Positions 7,491-15,822 of a DNA stretch of 64,000 nt are shown here, one piece after another. Within the stretch, counting starts at the first letter, position 1; each line of letters starts with the position of its first letter. Source of the DNA: Trichormus sp. NMC-1 (GTDB lineage Bacteria > Cyanobacteriota > Cyanobacteriia > Cyanobacteriales > Nostocaceae); the NCBI RefSeq assembly GCF_001858025.1, contig NZ_LZQD01000001.1, positions 1 to 64,000 on the forward strand, given 5' to 3'. The notes below the pieces were generated by a model. That model was not told the DNA's origin. It did no database searches and saw only the letters and a program-made list of their open reading frames with translations. The position numbers were made by a program, and so were the translations under genes.

Positions 7491-8297
7491 TTAGCGAACT
7501 GGAGTTAAAAATAGTTTGGCTTCTGCCTGTCTTCTCCGCCTTAAACCTGCTTCTACATTAGTTCCGGGATTTCTATATTTTAGAAAAGTTTCTTCAATTT
7601 CATCCCATTTTTTATCTCTCAAGACTCTAGTCATGCTTTGGAAGTTGGAACCACCATAGAAGTTAGCACCTAAGTTATAACCAAAGCTTAATAAAGCTCC
7701 TTGTTGGTTGACATTTAATTCGTTCCAAACAGGTATTTTGATTAGGGGTGGTAAATACTTAGTTTCTAACTGAAAAATTAAAATTTCCTCTGCTTCTGCT
7801 TTGGTAATTGTTTCACCCAGTTTCCATTCACTACCATCTTTTTTGCGAGTAGTTCCCCAACCAATGGTGATGGGTTTACCTCCAGAGAGAGGATCTGGAT
7901 AAGCTTTTAGAAATAATCCTTCAAATTCTTTAATGAGAGCAACTCCAGGAAGTGGTAGTTTTCCAGATGAACCACCATAAAGATTTTTGAAATCAATATT
8001 TAGACTTTGTTCCTGAACTAGGGCTTGGGCTGGGGGTTTGTTTGGTGTGGTGATGAGATTATCAAGAGATTGATTTAAAGCATTCTGAGTTTTTTTTCCT
8101 ACTATTCCATCTGCTATTAAACCCTGTTGTTGTTGAAATTTTTGGACGGCGGCGAAGGTTTTATTACCAAAATCACCATCTATTGGGCCGGGATTGAGTT
8201 TAAGGTTTGTTAAAATTCTTTGCAACTGCTGAACTTTTTGTCCTTTCGTGCCTTTTCTGAGAATTTCATTACTATTGAGAATCAATTTGGTGGTCAT
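7491..8297 (-). CDS. Lysozyme (GH24) with N-terminal peptidoglycan-binding domain
   Basis: The 268-residue protein has two domains. Residues about 15-72 form a PG_binding_1 repeat (KVQQLQRILTNLKLNPGPID...FGNKTFAAVQKFQQQQGL). Residues about 120-265 match phage-type T4/RrrD lysozymes: ALIKEFEGLFLKAYPD with the catalytic Glu, TIGWGTT, NQQGALLSFGYNLG and GLRRRRQAE. It should hydrolyse the N-acetylmuramic acid-N-acetylglucosamine bond of peptidoglycan. No signal peptide is evident and no phage genes adjoin it. It may be a captured phage endolysin or a cell-wall remodelling enzyme. Confidence 0.9.
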   Translation of the reverse strand: MTTKLILNSNEILRKGTKGQKVQQLQRILTNLKLNPGPIDGDFGNKTFAAVQKFQQQQGLIADGIVGKKTQNALNQSLDNLITTPNKPPAQALVQEQSLNIDFKNLYGGSSGKLPLPGVALIKEFEGLFLKAYPDPLSGGKPITIGWGTTRKKDGSEWKLGETITKAEAEEILIFQLETKYLPPLIKIPVWNELNVNQQGALLSFGYNLGANFYGGSNFQSMTRVLRDKKWDEIEETFLKYRNPGTNVEAGLRRRRQAEAKLFLTPVR

Positions 8298-8799
8298 AAG
8301 GCTATCCTTTTTCTAAGACAATTGTGAGAACGTTGCTGAATTTAGATATGAATTTCTACAATACTCACTTTTCAAGTTTGATTTTTGGCATTTACTTTGA
8401 GAGGATGTTGGGAAAGTCATAAAATTAACCCTAAAATCTATCTCCTTGTAAAGAAGAGGGATTAGATTTTTGGAGGTTATTGGTTTTATGGAATACTTTT
8501 TAAACATCCTCTTATGAGTAAAGCTCATTCATATTCTTATTCAGCAAAGCTTTTTTAGTTTTTATCTTGGGAGTTGGTTGTAAATAGTGACGGCTTTTTC
8601 TGCTTTCTTAACCGATTAAAGGTTCAGACATAAAAGTGTACTCAGTTGATGCTTTTGATATCAAAGAGTATAAAACCAATCCTGGTATTTAGGCTTATAC
8701 TGTGTAAAAAATTAATGATGATAATACAAATAGATGAAATTTAGAAATCAAATAACGAATTATGATAAGTTATTGCCAATCTAAAATTCCAAAATTGAT
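8298..8799. other. Intergenic region, nothing convincing
   Basis: About 500 bp between divergent genes. A 71-codon minus-strand frame (8313-8528) shows no recognisable domain and is probably chance. The region is AT-rich and presumably holds promoters for the lysozyme (left) and the YciI protein (right), but I cannot place them. Confidence 0.5.
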
Positions 8800-9066
8800 A
8801 TGCCTTGGTTTGTAAAGATTGAAGCAGGTAGAGTAGATAAACCCACCTTTGATCAATATGTACCCGCCCATACAGCTTATGTACAAAACTTGATAGACAA
8901 AGGACATAAAGCCAAAACAGGCTATTGGGCGCAACGGGGAGGCGGGATGATGCTGTTTGAGGCGGCATCTATGGATGAAGCACAGGCGATAGTTGCTGGT
9001 GATCCCTTGGTACAGAACGGTTGTGTCAGTTATCAACTTTACGAATGGCGAATTGTTATGGAATGA
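8800..9066 (+). CDS. YciI-family protein
   Basis: The 88-residue protein is a compact ferredoxin-like-fold YCII domain: MPWFVKIEAGRVDKP, the conserved His in YVPAHTAYVQNLIDKG, and the strand MMLFEAASMDEAQAIVAGDPL followed by VSYQLYEWRIV. Family members have been linked to dehalogenation and small-molecule chemistry, but most have no known substrate. It sits just upstream of the SRP RNA gene on the same strand. Confidence 0.9.
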   Translation: MPWFVKIEAGRVDKPTFDQYVPAHTAYVQNLIDKGHKAKTGYWAQRGGGMMLFEAASMDEAQAIVAGDPLVQNGCVSYQLYEWRIVME

Positions 9067-9090
9067 CACACAATTACTGACTTTTGATGT

Positions 9091-9096
9091 TATGAT
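9091..9096 (+). promoter_or_regulatory. -10 element of the SRP RNA gene
   Basis: TATGAT lies 7 bp before the predicted 5' end of the SRP RNA at about 9103. I do not see a good -35 hexamer at standard spacing. Confidence 0.45.
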
Positions 9097-9102
9097 ACTA
9101 AA

Positions 9103-9199
9103 AGACCTGGATCTATGCGACTTCAACGCCCAAATCTTGTCAGGACCGGAAGGTAGCAGCAATACGGGATGCTTGTGGTAGGCGTAGTCTCCGGGTCGC
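9103..9199 (+). ncRNA. ffs: Signal recognition particle RNA (4.5S, small type)
   Basis: The apical domain carries the SRP signature GTCAGGACCGGAAGGTAGCA (9139-9158), with the GGAA tetraloop and the asymmetric loop bound by Ffh. The ends pair: GACCTGG at 9104-9110 with CCGGGTC at 9191-9197, and the intervening arms also fold back on each other. At about 97 nt it fits the short bacterial form. The RNA and Ffh form the particle that targets nascent membrane proteins. The ends are accurate only to a few bases. Confidence 0.93.
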
Positions 9200-9225
9200 C
9201 CCATTTTTAGGAGCGCTCTACAGCA

Positions 9226-9609
9226 ATGCCTGGTTTTGGAGATATTGTTCAAAAAGCTTTTTACCTCGGTGTTGGCTTGGCTTCTTACGCCGGCGAAAAA
9301 GCGGGGGGGAAATTAGCCGAACTGCGATCGCAAGTCCAAAAACTGGCTGATGAAATGGTGGCTAAGGGCGAAATGAATACCGAAGAAGCTCGTCGTTTCG
9401 TTGAAGATATGATGAAGCAAGCCCAGCAGCCCCAAACATCCAGTACACAGCCTGAAAAAACAGCCCCTTCTGAACCTCGTCGCATCGAAATTTTGGAGGT
9501 AGATGAAGAACCAACTGTGAAACAACCAGCAACCGAAAATGTTGATCATTTACGGGATCAAGTGCTAGAACTGCAAAAACAACTAGAAAGATTGAAACAT
9601 GATCAGTAA
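9226..9609 (+). CDS. Phasin-like coiled-coil protein
   Basis: The 127-residue protein starts MPGFGDIVQKAFYLGVGLAS, then has an amphipathic helix (AGEKAGGKLAELRSQVQKLADEMVAKGE). A Pro/Gln/Glu-rich linker leads to a C-terminal coiled coil (LRDQVLELQKQLERLK). The N-terminal half resembles PhaF/phasin-family regulators annotated in cyanobacteria. Phasins coat polyhydroxyalkanoate granules, but a role in DNA or membrane association is equally possible, and no pha genes are nearby. It follows the SRP RNA by 26 bp and could be co-transcribed. Confidence 0.8.
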   Translation: MPGFGDIVQKAFYLGVGLASYAGEKAGGKLAELRSQVQKLADEMVAKGEMNTEEARRFVEDMMKQAQQPQTSSTQPEKTAPSEPRRIEILEVDEEPTVKQPATENVDHLRDQVLELQKQLERLKHDQ

Positions 9610-9760
9610 AAGCTACTTTTTACTCTGATCATCAGCACAGTCGGTAAGTTGAAAATGGCGCGATACTTAAAGCTGGGTGATGTGCATTAATATGTATTTT
9701 AGCACTGCCAACCTAGCTGAATAAAGCGCCCTATTTTTAGGTATTAAGGGCGTTAAGTTT

Positions 9761-10168
9761 ATGGAACCGTGGCAAAAAGATTTAGTTGACATCATCGAAA
9801 CTGTGGCTGATGAAGTAGAACGCTTCTTCCTAGGAATGAATGACATGGTTGATGCATTTTTTGAACTAACGGAAGAAATTACTGAGCAAGTAAGCAATAA
9901 TATTGCTATTGAAATTGATCAGTATTTACAGGAATTGGCTGAACCGCTTCTAGAAATTTACTGGGAACTGGAAGACGTAGCAGGAGATGTAGATCCGGGT
10001 TTTCCTTATTCAGTTGAAGCTACGGCAGAACAAAATTCCGCTTGCATAGGTTGTAGCAATTATCATGGCCAAGTGTATGGCGGTAATTTATTAGTTTGTG
10101 CTATGCACCCCCACGGTTGCGATGATACAAGTTGTCCAGACTGGGAAAAAAGTAATACTGAGTTTTGA
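9761..10168 (+). CDS. Conserved cyanobacterial protein with Cys-rich tail
   Basis: I recognise this 135-residue protein only as a conserved cyanobacterial hypothetical. Residues 1-85 are acidic and helical (DLVDIIETVADEVERFF, LTEEITEQVSNNIAIEID). Residues about 95-130 hold CIGC, then CAMHPHGCDDTSCPDWE, giving five or six Cys that could bind zinc or an iron-sulfur cluster. The C-A-x-x-P-x-G-x(n)-C tail resembles that of the DUF6464-type protein at 49024. No signal peptide is seen. The queF gene follows 48 bp downstream. Confidence 0.8.
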   Translation: MEPWQKDLVDIIETVADEVERFFLGMNDMVDAFFELTEEITEQVSNNIAIEIDQYLQELAEPLLEIYWELEDVAGDVDPGFPYSVEATAEQNSACIGCSNYHGQVYGGNLLVCAMHPHGCDDTSCPDWEKSNTEF

Positions 10169-10216
10169 GTGTTAAGTTAATATTTATGAATCTCTGCATT
10201 TTTTTTGAATAATTTT

Positions 10217-10627
10217 ATGAGTAGTTCCTTACCTGAGACTGTAACCCCAGCTAATCCAGAAATGAAGTATGGCGAACGTGAGATTGAGGAAGGAAAACTG
10301 ATTACATTTCCTAATCCGCGTGTGGGTAGACGCTACGACATTAATATTAGTTTGCCGGAATTTACCTGTAAATGTCCATTTTCCGGTTATCCTGATTTTG
10401 CGACCATATATATTTCCTACATACCTGATGAAAGAGTAGTGGAATTGAAGGCGCTGAAACTCTATATTAATAGTTATCGCGATCGCTATATTTCCCACGA
10501 AGAATCAGCTAATCAAATTTTAGATGATTTTGTTGCCGCTTGTGACCCTTTGGAAGTAACGGTAAAGACAGATTTTACTCCCAGAGGGAATGTGCATACT
10601 GTTGTGGAAGTAAGACATCAAAAATAA
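10217..10627 (+). CDS. queF: NADPH-dependent 7-cyano-7-deazaguanine reductase QueF
   Basis: The 136-residue unimodular QueF reduces preQ0 to preQ1 in queuosine biosynthesis. The active-site Cys is in EFTCKCPFSGYPDFATI, with the nearby Asp completing the catalytic pair. VVELKALKLYINSYR and HEESANQILDD match the QueF-characteristic E-(S/L)-K-S/A-L-K-L-Y and H-E motifs. Start is the ATG at 10217; an in-frame TTG at 10205 is less likely. Length fits the YkvM-type enzyme of Bacillus. Confidence 0.95.
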   Translation: MSSSLPETVTPANPEMKYGEREIEEGKLITFPNPRVGRRYDINISLPEFTCKCPFSGYPDFATIYISYIPDERVVELKALKLYINSYRDRYISHEESANQILDDFVAACDPLEVTVKTDFTPRGNVHTVVEVRHQK

Positions 10628-10713
10628 GTTTTTTAACGTAGGTTTGTAGTGAGGACTTAAGTCCTTACTACGAACATTTTGGATATTTTTTCTGTATTAC
10701 TAACCATATCGGC

Positions 10714-11415
10714 TCAATTTTTCAGAGATTTGCGACCAATTAATTTGTTAATAAATTTAAATACATTACCTGCAAAAGAACTTACAAAGCGGTAGGTTTT
10801 GCGAACCTTATTTAAAAATGAATAAGGTACTCGTAACCGCAAAGGATAGAAAATAGGCAAATATATAAAATAATAAGCCTTTTTCAGATCATCCCATTTT
10901 GAGCAGCGGTCCTGGTGGAGAAAATCAGAAATATCAACAACTAAACCCCGTCCCTCAAACATCATCACATTCTTTCCATGAACATCATGAGGTAAAAGTC
11001 CACGAGTCCGCGCATAATCCAAAGCACTATCAATATCTTTGATCACCTGGGGAGGAATACGCAAACCTCTGTGCAGACAGTCATAAAGGGTAACACCATA
11101 TAATCTTTTTAAGACTAACAAGCCTTCTTGAGCATAAAAACACTCAGAAAAAGCCGGGTGGTAACCAAGACGACGGTAAACTTCTAGTTCCTCCTCAAAC
11201 CCAGGACGACCGGTTGCGTAAACTTTGACTACCAAGTCTGGGTATTCAGGATGATAAACTACTGCTGCGTAGTTTCCTGTACCTAGAAGTTGCCAAGGGG
11301 GAGGAAGATGCCGCACTTGTGCTGGGTTGTGAGGATGGACACTTTCCACAATTAACTGGGGTATCAGTTCTTGGTGGATACTTGTAATCAGTGGCTGAAT
11401 ATTGGATTTATCCAT
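10714..11415 (-). CDS. Protein kinase-like (RIO/ABC1-like fold) protein
   Basis: The 233-residue protein looks like a minimal kinase fold. LLGTGNYAAVVYHP resembles a Gly-rich loop, LVVKVYATG gives the ATP-binding Lys, LLPHDVHGKNVMM is a catalytic loop of HxDxxxxN type, and GLVVDISDF carries the metal-binding Asp. The C-terminus is basic and hydrophobic (FIYLPIFYPLRLRVPY, ending RKTYRFVSSFAGNVFKFINKLIGRK) and may bind membranes. The substrate is unknown; it could phosphorylate a protein or a small molecule. It is transcribed alone on the minus strand. Confidence 0.75.
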   Translation of the reverse strand: MDKSNIQPLITSIHQELIPQLIVESVHPHNPAQVRHLPPPWQLLGTGNYAAVVYHPEYPDLVVKVYATGRPGFEEELEVYRRLGYHPAFSECFYAQEGLLVLKRLYGVTLYDCLHRGLRIPPQVIKDIDSALDYARTRGLLPHDVHGKNVMMFEGRGLVVDISDFLHQDRCSKWDDLKKAYYFIYLPIFYPLRLRVPYSFLNKVRKTYRFVSSFAGNVFKFINKLIGRKSLKN

Positions 11416-11495
11416 AGGATAGAAGCAGCATTATGAGTGGTATCACATGAATAAAATACACCACTCAATTGCTATTATGCCCCATGAAGAAAAAA

Positions 11496-12875
11496 TTATT
11501 TTTTTTCTGGGTCACTAAGTTGATCTAAAATTCCTAAAACTTCTTGTTCAAATGCCACTTGGGCGCGGTTAGTTTTACCACCGACATAGAGAATATTACC
11601 TTTTTGTAATGCCCAAATTTGGGAATGGGAAAAATAACTCATGACCACACCTAGCATTAGTAAACCAAATCCTGCATAAACAATGGGTATACCAGGATCA
11701 TATTTAATTTGTAAACCTGTGCTACCAATAACATCAAGAATTTTCAAATTTATCCCATTCACAGGTATGGACATTCCCGCACGGACAGTATTAATTAATT
11801 TGCCTTTAGCATCATAAATTAAAACCATTCCTTGCAAATCTTTTGCTAGTAAGGAAACACCTTCACTTAAATCAGGTTTAGTTGGTATCCAAGTTCCCCA
11901 AAGTCTGCCTTTACCTTTGGTATCTAATTGTGCCATTGGTAATTGAAAAATCGGACTTTTATTTAATCTCACACGGACACTAGAAATTCCCCAATCTGTT
12001 TGATAGAAAACTACACCATGATAACGCAGTGGTTTGTTGACATAAATCTTCTCATGGTCAACTTCTTTCTCATCTTTATTCAACACAGACAGATCAGAAT
12101 AAAATTGGTCAATTCCCCCCGTAGGTGTGTAATCAATCCAAAACCTATTTACACGCACTGACCAATCTTTTAATACATCTTGAGATGACCAAGCCCCAGC
12201 ATCAATAAGATTTTTGACCTGGAATGTATCGCCACTAGAAATCATTTCTTGAGCCATAAATCCGGTCATTGCGCCCCAAATTCCACCCAGCAAAATGGCA
12301 ACAATACCAATATGAACAATAATCGGACCAATGCGTCCAATTATGCCTTTACGGGCGTAAAGCATATCATCTTGTTCTGGATTTTTATCTTGAAATATTT
12401 TATAACGGTTTTTTTGTAAAATTGGCGTAAGTGACTGTAAAGGAACAGTCTCTAATTCTGCGCTCAAAGCTAATTTTTTAAAGTTGCGGGTTTCTTCGTA
12501 ATATTTCCACTTTTGGGCAGCTTTTAGGGCTGGTAATTGACGGGTGAAAGTACAAGCTGTTAAGCTAGTTCCAAATAACACTAATAAAGCCAAAAACCAC
12601 CAAGTTCGATAGACATGATCTAACCCAACTACTTGAATGACTTTCCAAGTCAAAAAACCAAATAAAGCCGGATGTTCTGGGTAGTTAGATTGGTAAAATG
12701 CAGGTGATTGTCCCTGTTCAATGACGGTACCACTAATGCTAAATAAGGCAATTACTAATAAGAGGATAATTGCCAAACGTAAATCAGTTAATACAGGCAA
12801 AATCTCCCGCCGGATAAATCGCCCAGGGATTAACCACCAACTTAATTCTGTGGATGTTGTATTATCTATAGTCAT
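11496..12875 (-). CDS. ccs1: Cytochrome c biogenesis protein Ccs1/ResB
   Basis: The 459-residue membrane protein is the Ccs1 (CcsB/ResB) component of System II cytochrome c maturation, which with CcsA delivers and attaches haem to apocytochromes on the lumen side. It has hydrophobic segments near residues 30-50, 80-105, 185-205 and a final one near 400-425. A large lumenal loop lies between the third and last segments ([41 protein letters not shown]). Its start lies 3 bp after the ccdA stop, so the two genes are probably one operon (ccdA first). Confidence 0.95.
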   Translation of the reverse strand: MTIDNTTSTELSWWLIPGRFIRREILPVLTDLRLAIILLLVIALFSISGTVIEQGQSPAFYQSNYPEHPALFGFLTWKVIQVVGLDHVYRTWWFLALLVLFGTSLTACTFTRQLPALKAAQKWKYYEETRNFKKLALSAELETVPLQSLTPILQKNRYKIFQDKNPEQDDMLYARKGIIGRIGPIIVHIGIVAILLGGIWGAMTGFMAQEMISSGDTFQVKNLIDAGAWSSQDVLKDWSVRVNRFWIDYTPTGGIDQFYSDLSVLNKDEKEVDHEKIYVNKPLRYHGVVFYQTDWGISSVRVRLNKSPIFQLPMAQLDTKGKGRLWGTWIPTKPDLSEGVSLLAKDLQGMVLIYDAKGKLINTVRAGMSIPVNGINLKILDVIGSTGLQIKYDPGIPIVYAGFGLLMLGVVMSYFSHSQIWALQKGNILYVGGKTNRAQVAFEQEVLGILDQLSDPEKK

Positions 12876-12878
12876 TGT

Positions 12879-13619
12879 CTAGAAACTGCCAATAGGAATG
12901 CGAGAAAGTAAAGAAAAAACACCAAAGCCTACCAATAATGCACCGCTGACAGGATTTATCCAACCTGACCAACGGCGCAATTCTAATATTTTTTTAATAG
13001 AAGCAGTAAACGTACCTGCTAAAATTAATGGTGCCACATATCCGGCTGTGTAAGAAAGTAATAAAACAGCACCTAAAATTAAATCTTGAGTATTAGCAAC
13101 CCAACCTAATAAACTGGCTAAAACTGGTGTGCTACAGGGTGAAGCGACTAACCCAAATGTTAACCCAATCGAGTATGAACGCACTCCAGGAGGTAAATCT
13201 TGGGAAATCCAATTTGTCTCATTCAAAGATGGAAATTGTAGGGGTAGAGCTTCTAATAAGTTCAATCCCATAATAATAGCAATAATGCTAACTATAATTG
13301 GTAAACCAATTCCTATTTGCCCATAGACTTTTCCAACTAAACCTGCTATAATTCCCATCCCTGCCAGTGTAGTTGCTAATCCCAACGCAAACCAAGTTGA
13401 TTGGGCTGCTGCTTGTAAGCGGGTTTTAGCTTCATAACCGCCGATATAGCCGATGGTAATGGGCAGCATGGAGAGCATACAAGGCGTGAGGCTGGTGAGC
13501 AAGCCGGCGGCAAAAATAATGGCAATGCTGACGACGCTAAGGTGGGTGAGTTGGTTAGCAACAAGGCTGTTTGCGAACTGTTCAAGTTGATAAATTTGTG
13601 TTTGCAGAGTCTCCAGCAT
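12879..13619 (-). CDS. ccdA: Thiol:disulfide transporter CcdA
   Basis: The 246-residue polytopic membrane protein carries reducing equivalents from stromal thioredoxin to the lumen, keeping apocytochrome CXXCH thiols reduced. The two redox Cys sit in LTSLTPCMLSMLPI and LVASPCSTPVLASLL, the usual CcdA pattern. About six membrane segments are visible. Transcribed just ahead of ccs1 with a 3-bp gap, in keeping with a shared function in System II assembly of cytochromes f and c6. Confidence 0.95.
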   Translation of the reverse strand: MLETLQTQIYQLEQFANSLVANQLTHLSVVSIAIIFAAGLLTSLTPCMLSMLPITIGYIGGYEAKTRLQAAAQSTWFALGLATTLAGMGIIAGLVGKVYGQIGIGLPIIVSIIAIIMGLNLLEALPLQFPSLNETNWISQDLPPGVRSYSIGLTFGLVASPCSTPVLASLLGWVANTQDLILGAVLLLSYTAGYVAPLILAGTFTASIKKILELRRWSGWINPVSGALLVGFGVFSLLSRIPIGSF

Positions 13620-14003
13620 GATTATTGTTAAAGGGGAAATGCTTACTCTGTTTGCATTTTAGCGTATTTTAGTTTGTTGTTTATCGGTTGGACTGACTGT
13701 GTGGAAAATCGACATCAATATTTAAAGATAATTTTTTCTAATATATTTAGGTTCAAAAATTGTTCTATCTGACAGTTTTCGCAATAGTTAAAGCTAATTC
13801 TCAACAATATTGAGAATATTATCAATAAGTTGACGAGATTTGGTGATTACAGGATTGATATTTTAGCTGTTCTGTGTTTATAATGTTTTTGAGTAAGATC
13901 CAAGGGTGTGTTATTACCTTAATTAAACATATAACCTCTGGGATAGCATTCCCAGTCTGGAGACTGGAAACTAGAAAATTGCTTCATGAATAATTTAGGA
14001 TAG
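13620..14003. other. Intergenic region with a dispersed repeat
   Basis: The 384-bp gap upstream of ccdA and downstream of the AAA+ gene holds one copy of a Nostoc-type palindromic repeat (13946-13975) and AT-rich DNA. No reading frame or RNA gene is recognised. Confidence 0.5.
13946..13975. repeat. CCAGTCTGGAGACTGG dispersed repeat, copy 1
   Basis: The 30-bp unit GCATTCCCAGTCTGGAGACT plus the following GGAAACTAGA contains the palindrome CCAGTCTGGAGACTGG. Closely related copies occur at 24371-24400 and 25395-25424. Confidence 0.75.
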
Positions 14004-14918
14004 CTAAATATCCTCCCAGGTAATAGTCATCATCATTTCTTTATTGACTGCGGCTATTTTCACTAATCTGTTAGCTTGTCTTTCGATTGTTTTCTCAAAG
14101 ATATTCCTAACAAGTCTACCATTTCCAAAACTATTATTTTTTTCAGAATATAACTTTGTGAAGTGTATTAGAAGTTTTTCTTTACCTCTGGGGGTTATTC
14201 TATAATGCTGTTGCTTACATATTCCCTCGAAAATATTTAATAGTTCTTCCGGTTTATAGTCATCAAAATAAAAATATCTATTAAATCTCGACTGTAAACC
14301 AGGATTAGCATCAATAAATATTGACATCTCATCACTATAACCAGCGACAATCACAACTAACCTATCTCGATAGTCTTCCATTCTTTTTAATAAAGTATCT
14401 ATTGCTTCTTGTCCAAAATCTTTTCCTGAACCTGCTGGTGCTAGTGCGTAAGCTTCATCAATAAATAAAACTCCATCTAATGCTGAATTTACGACTTCAT
14501 CTACTTTTAAAGCTGTTTGTCCAACATAACCTGCAACCAAACCTGATCTATCAGTTTCGACAACATGGCCTTTAGCAAGTATACCTAATTCTTTGTATAT
14601 TAGACCCATTAAACGTGCAACCGTTGTTTTACCAGTTCCCGGAGGTCCACAAAATACTGAATGTAGGGAAATAGAAATATTTGGTAAACCTTGTTCTTGA
14701 CGCATTTTCTGAACTTTCAAAAAATTGATAAAAGTGTTAATGTCATTTTTAACATTTTCCATTCCCACAAGGTGATTTAGTTTCTTAATCACATGATCTA
14801 AACCTTGAGAGTTAGAATCATGATTACCTGTACTATTAACCCTCTTACTTCCAGAGATATTTAACTCTCTTTTCATGCGTTGTAGTTCAGCTTCAATATT
14901 AGGATCTCGATAAGTCAT
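14004..14918 (-). CDS. CbbX/SpoVK-like AAA+ ATPase
   Basis: The 304-residue single-ring AAA+ protein has Walker A GPPGTGKT at 91-98, Walker B LFIDEAY at 151-157, a pore-loop region [12 protein letters not shown] at about 125-136, sensor-1 near [11 protein letters not shown] and an Arg finger in [10 protein letters not shown]. This core is shared by CbbX (red-type Rubisco activase) and SpoVK. The first 45 residues are polar and unordered. Cyanobacteria have green-type Rubisco and the window already encodes Rca, so a CbbX-type activase role is doubtful. The substrate is unknown. It is divergently transcribed from a DUF202 membrane protein. Confidence 0.85.
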   Translation of the reverse strand: MTYRDPNIEAELQRMKRELNISGSKRVNSTGNHDSNSQGLDHVIKKLNHLVGMENVKNDINTFINFLKVQKMRQEQGLPNISISLHSVFCGPPGTGKTTVARLMGLIYKELGILAKGHVVETDRSGLVAGYVGQTALKVDEVVNSALDGVLFIDEAYALAPAGSGKDFGQEAIDTLLKRMEDYRDRLVVIVAGYSDEMSIFIDANPGLQSRFNRYFYFDDYKPEELLNIFEGICKQQHYRITPRGKEKLLIHFTKLYSEKNNSFGNGRLVRNIFEKTIERQANRLVKIAAVNKEMMMTITWEDI

Positions 14919-15067
14919 CTTGTGTTAAGAATTTACTATTTTATGTATAAATACGGTTGGCATTGGTTCATTATAAATCAAAATATAAAATCAAGCAACC
15001 GACTACAAATCTTTTTCAATTGCAACTTACAAATTTTTATAATGAATATAAATCACTGTTCTATTTT

Positions 15068-15511
15068 ATGAGAAATAAATTACCTAATATAGATCGTATC
15101 CGCGAACATCAAGCAAACGAGCGTACTTTTTTAGCTTGGTTACGCACTTCTATTGCATTAATTAGCTTTGGTTTTGCTATTTCCAGATTTGGTATATTTT
15201 TACGTCAAATTAATGCTGCTTTCACACAACAAGAATCTATTGTAAACCCCTTAATCAACTCTGAAAACTTGGGAATTTTTTTAGTAGTATTTGGTATTAT
15301 TACTATTGTTTTAGCAGCATGGAGATACAATCAAATTTTCTGGCAAATTGAACAAGGCGACTATAGACCTAAACGTTTACCAGTGTTAATTATGACTGGA
15401 GCAGTTATAGTTTTTGGATTGCTGAGTATTCCCTTACTCTTAATAAGAAATCAACTACCTCAACGTCCGGTTTCTACACCTAAACAAAATCAATCTTTTC
15501 ATATTCGGTAA
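15068..15511 (+). CDS. DUF202 (YidH-type) membrane protein
   Basis: The 147-residue protein carries the DUF202 signature DRIREHQANERTFLAWLRTSIALISFGFAI and two further hydrophobic segments (about residues 70-90 and 110-130). Function is unknown; YidH-like proteins are small inner-membrane proteins of three helices. The ATG at 15068 is chosen because similarity begins right after it. An in-frame ATG at 14957 would add 37 polar residues, and neither start has a clear ribosome-binding site. Confidence 0.85.
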   Translation: MRNKLPNIDRIREHQANERTFLAWLRTSIALISFGFAISRFGIFLRQINAAFTQQESIVNPLINSENLGIFLVVFGIITIVLAAWRYNQIFWQIEQGDYRPKRLPVLIMTGAVIVFGLLSIPLLLIRNQLPQRPVSTPKQNQSFHIR

Positions 15512-15822
15512 TTTTTTTAATTTAGTTAATAATTTACCCGCACCTATACCCTATTTTAAACATAAAAATTAGATGAAATACTTGTAAATTCTGGATTATT
15601 TGTTTTTGAGTACATTATTAATATAAAATAGAGCAGTATAAGCATAAGATGATAATATCTAAAAAATTGGCTATAAGCCAAAAATAATTAATATTTTGTA
15701 ATTCATAAAAATGTAGAAAATATCACAATTTAACTTCCTGACTTTAGCTATTTTCAATGCTTATCTTTTGGGGTTCTCTGCATACAGTTTAAACAACCAC
15801 AAAAGACACAGGAAGGAAAATC
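15512..15822. other. Upstream region of nifJ
   Basis: This 311-bp AT-rich gap contains no reading frame or RNA gene that I recognise. A good ribosome-binding site (AGGAAGGAAA) precedes the nifJ ATG by a few bases. I searched for GTA-N8-TAC by eye and saw none. Confidence 0.5.

Noticed and set aside
8313-8528. 71-codon minus-strand frame between lysozyme and YciI genes
   Set aside because: Low-complexity composition and no similarity I can recognise.
14004-14918. Assignment as the red-type Rubisco activase CbbX
   Set aside because: The AAA+ core fits, but the host Rubisco is form IB with its own Rca, and no cbbLS of the red type is present, so the gene name is withheld.
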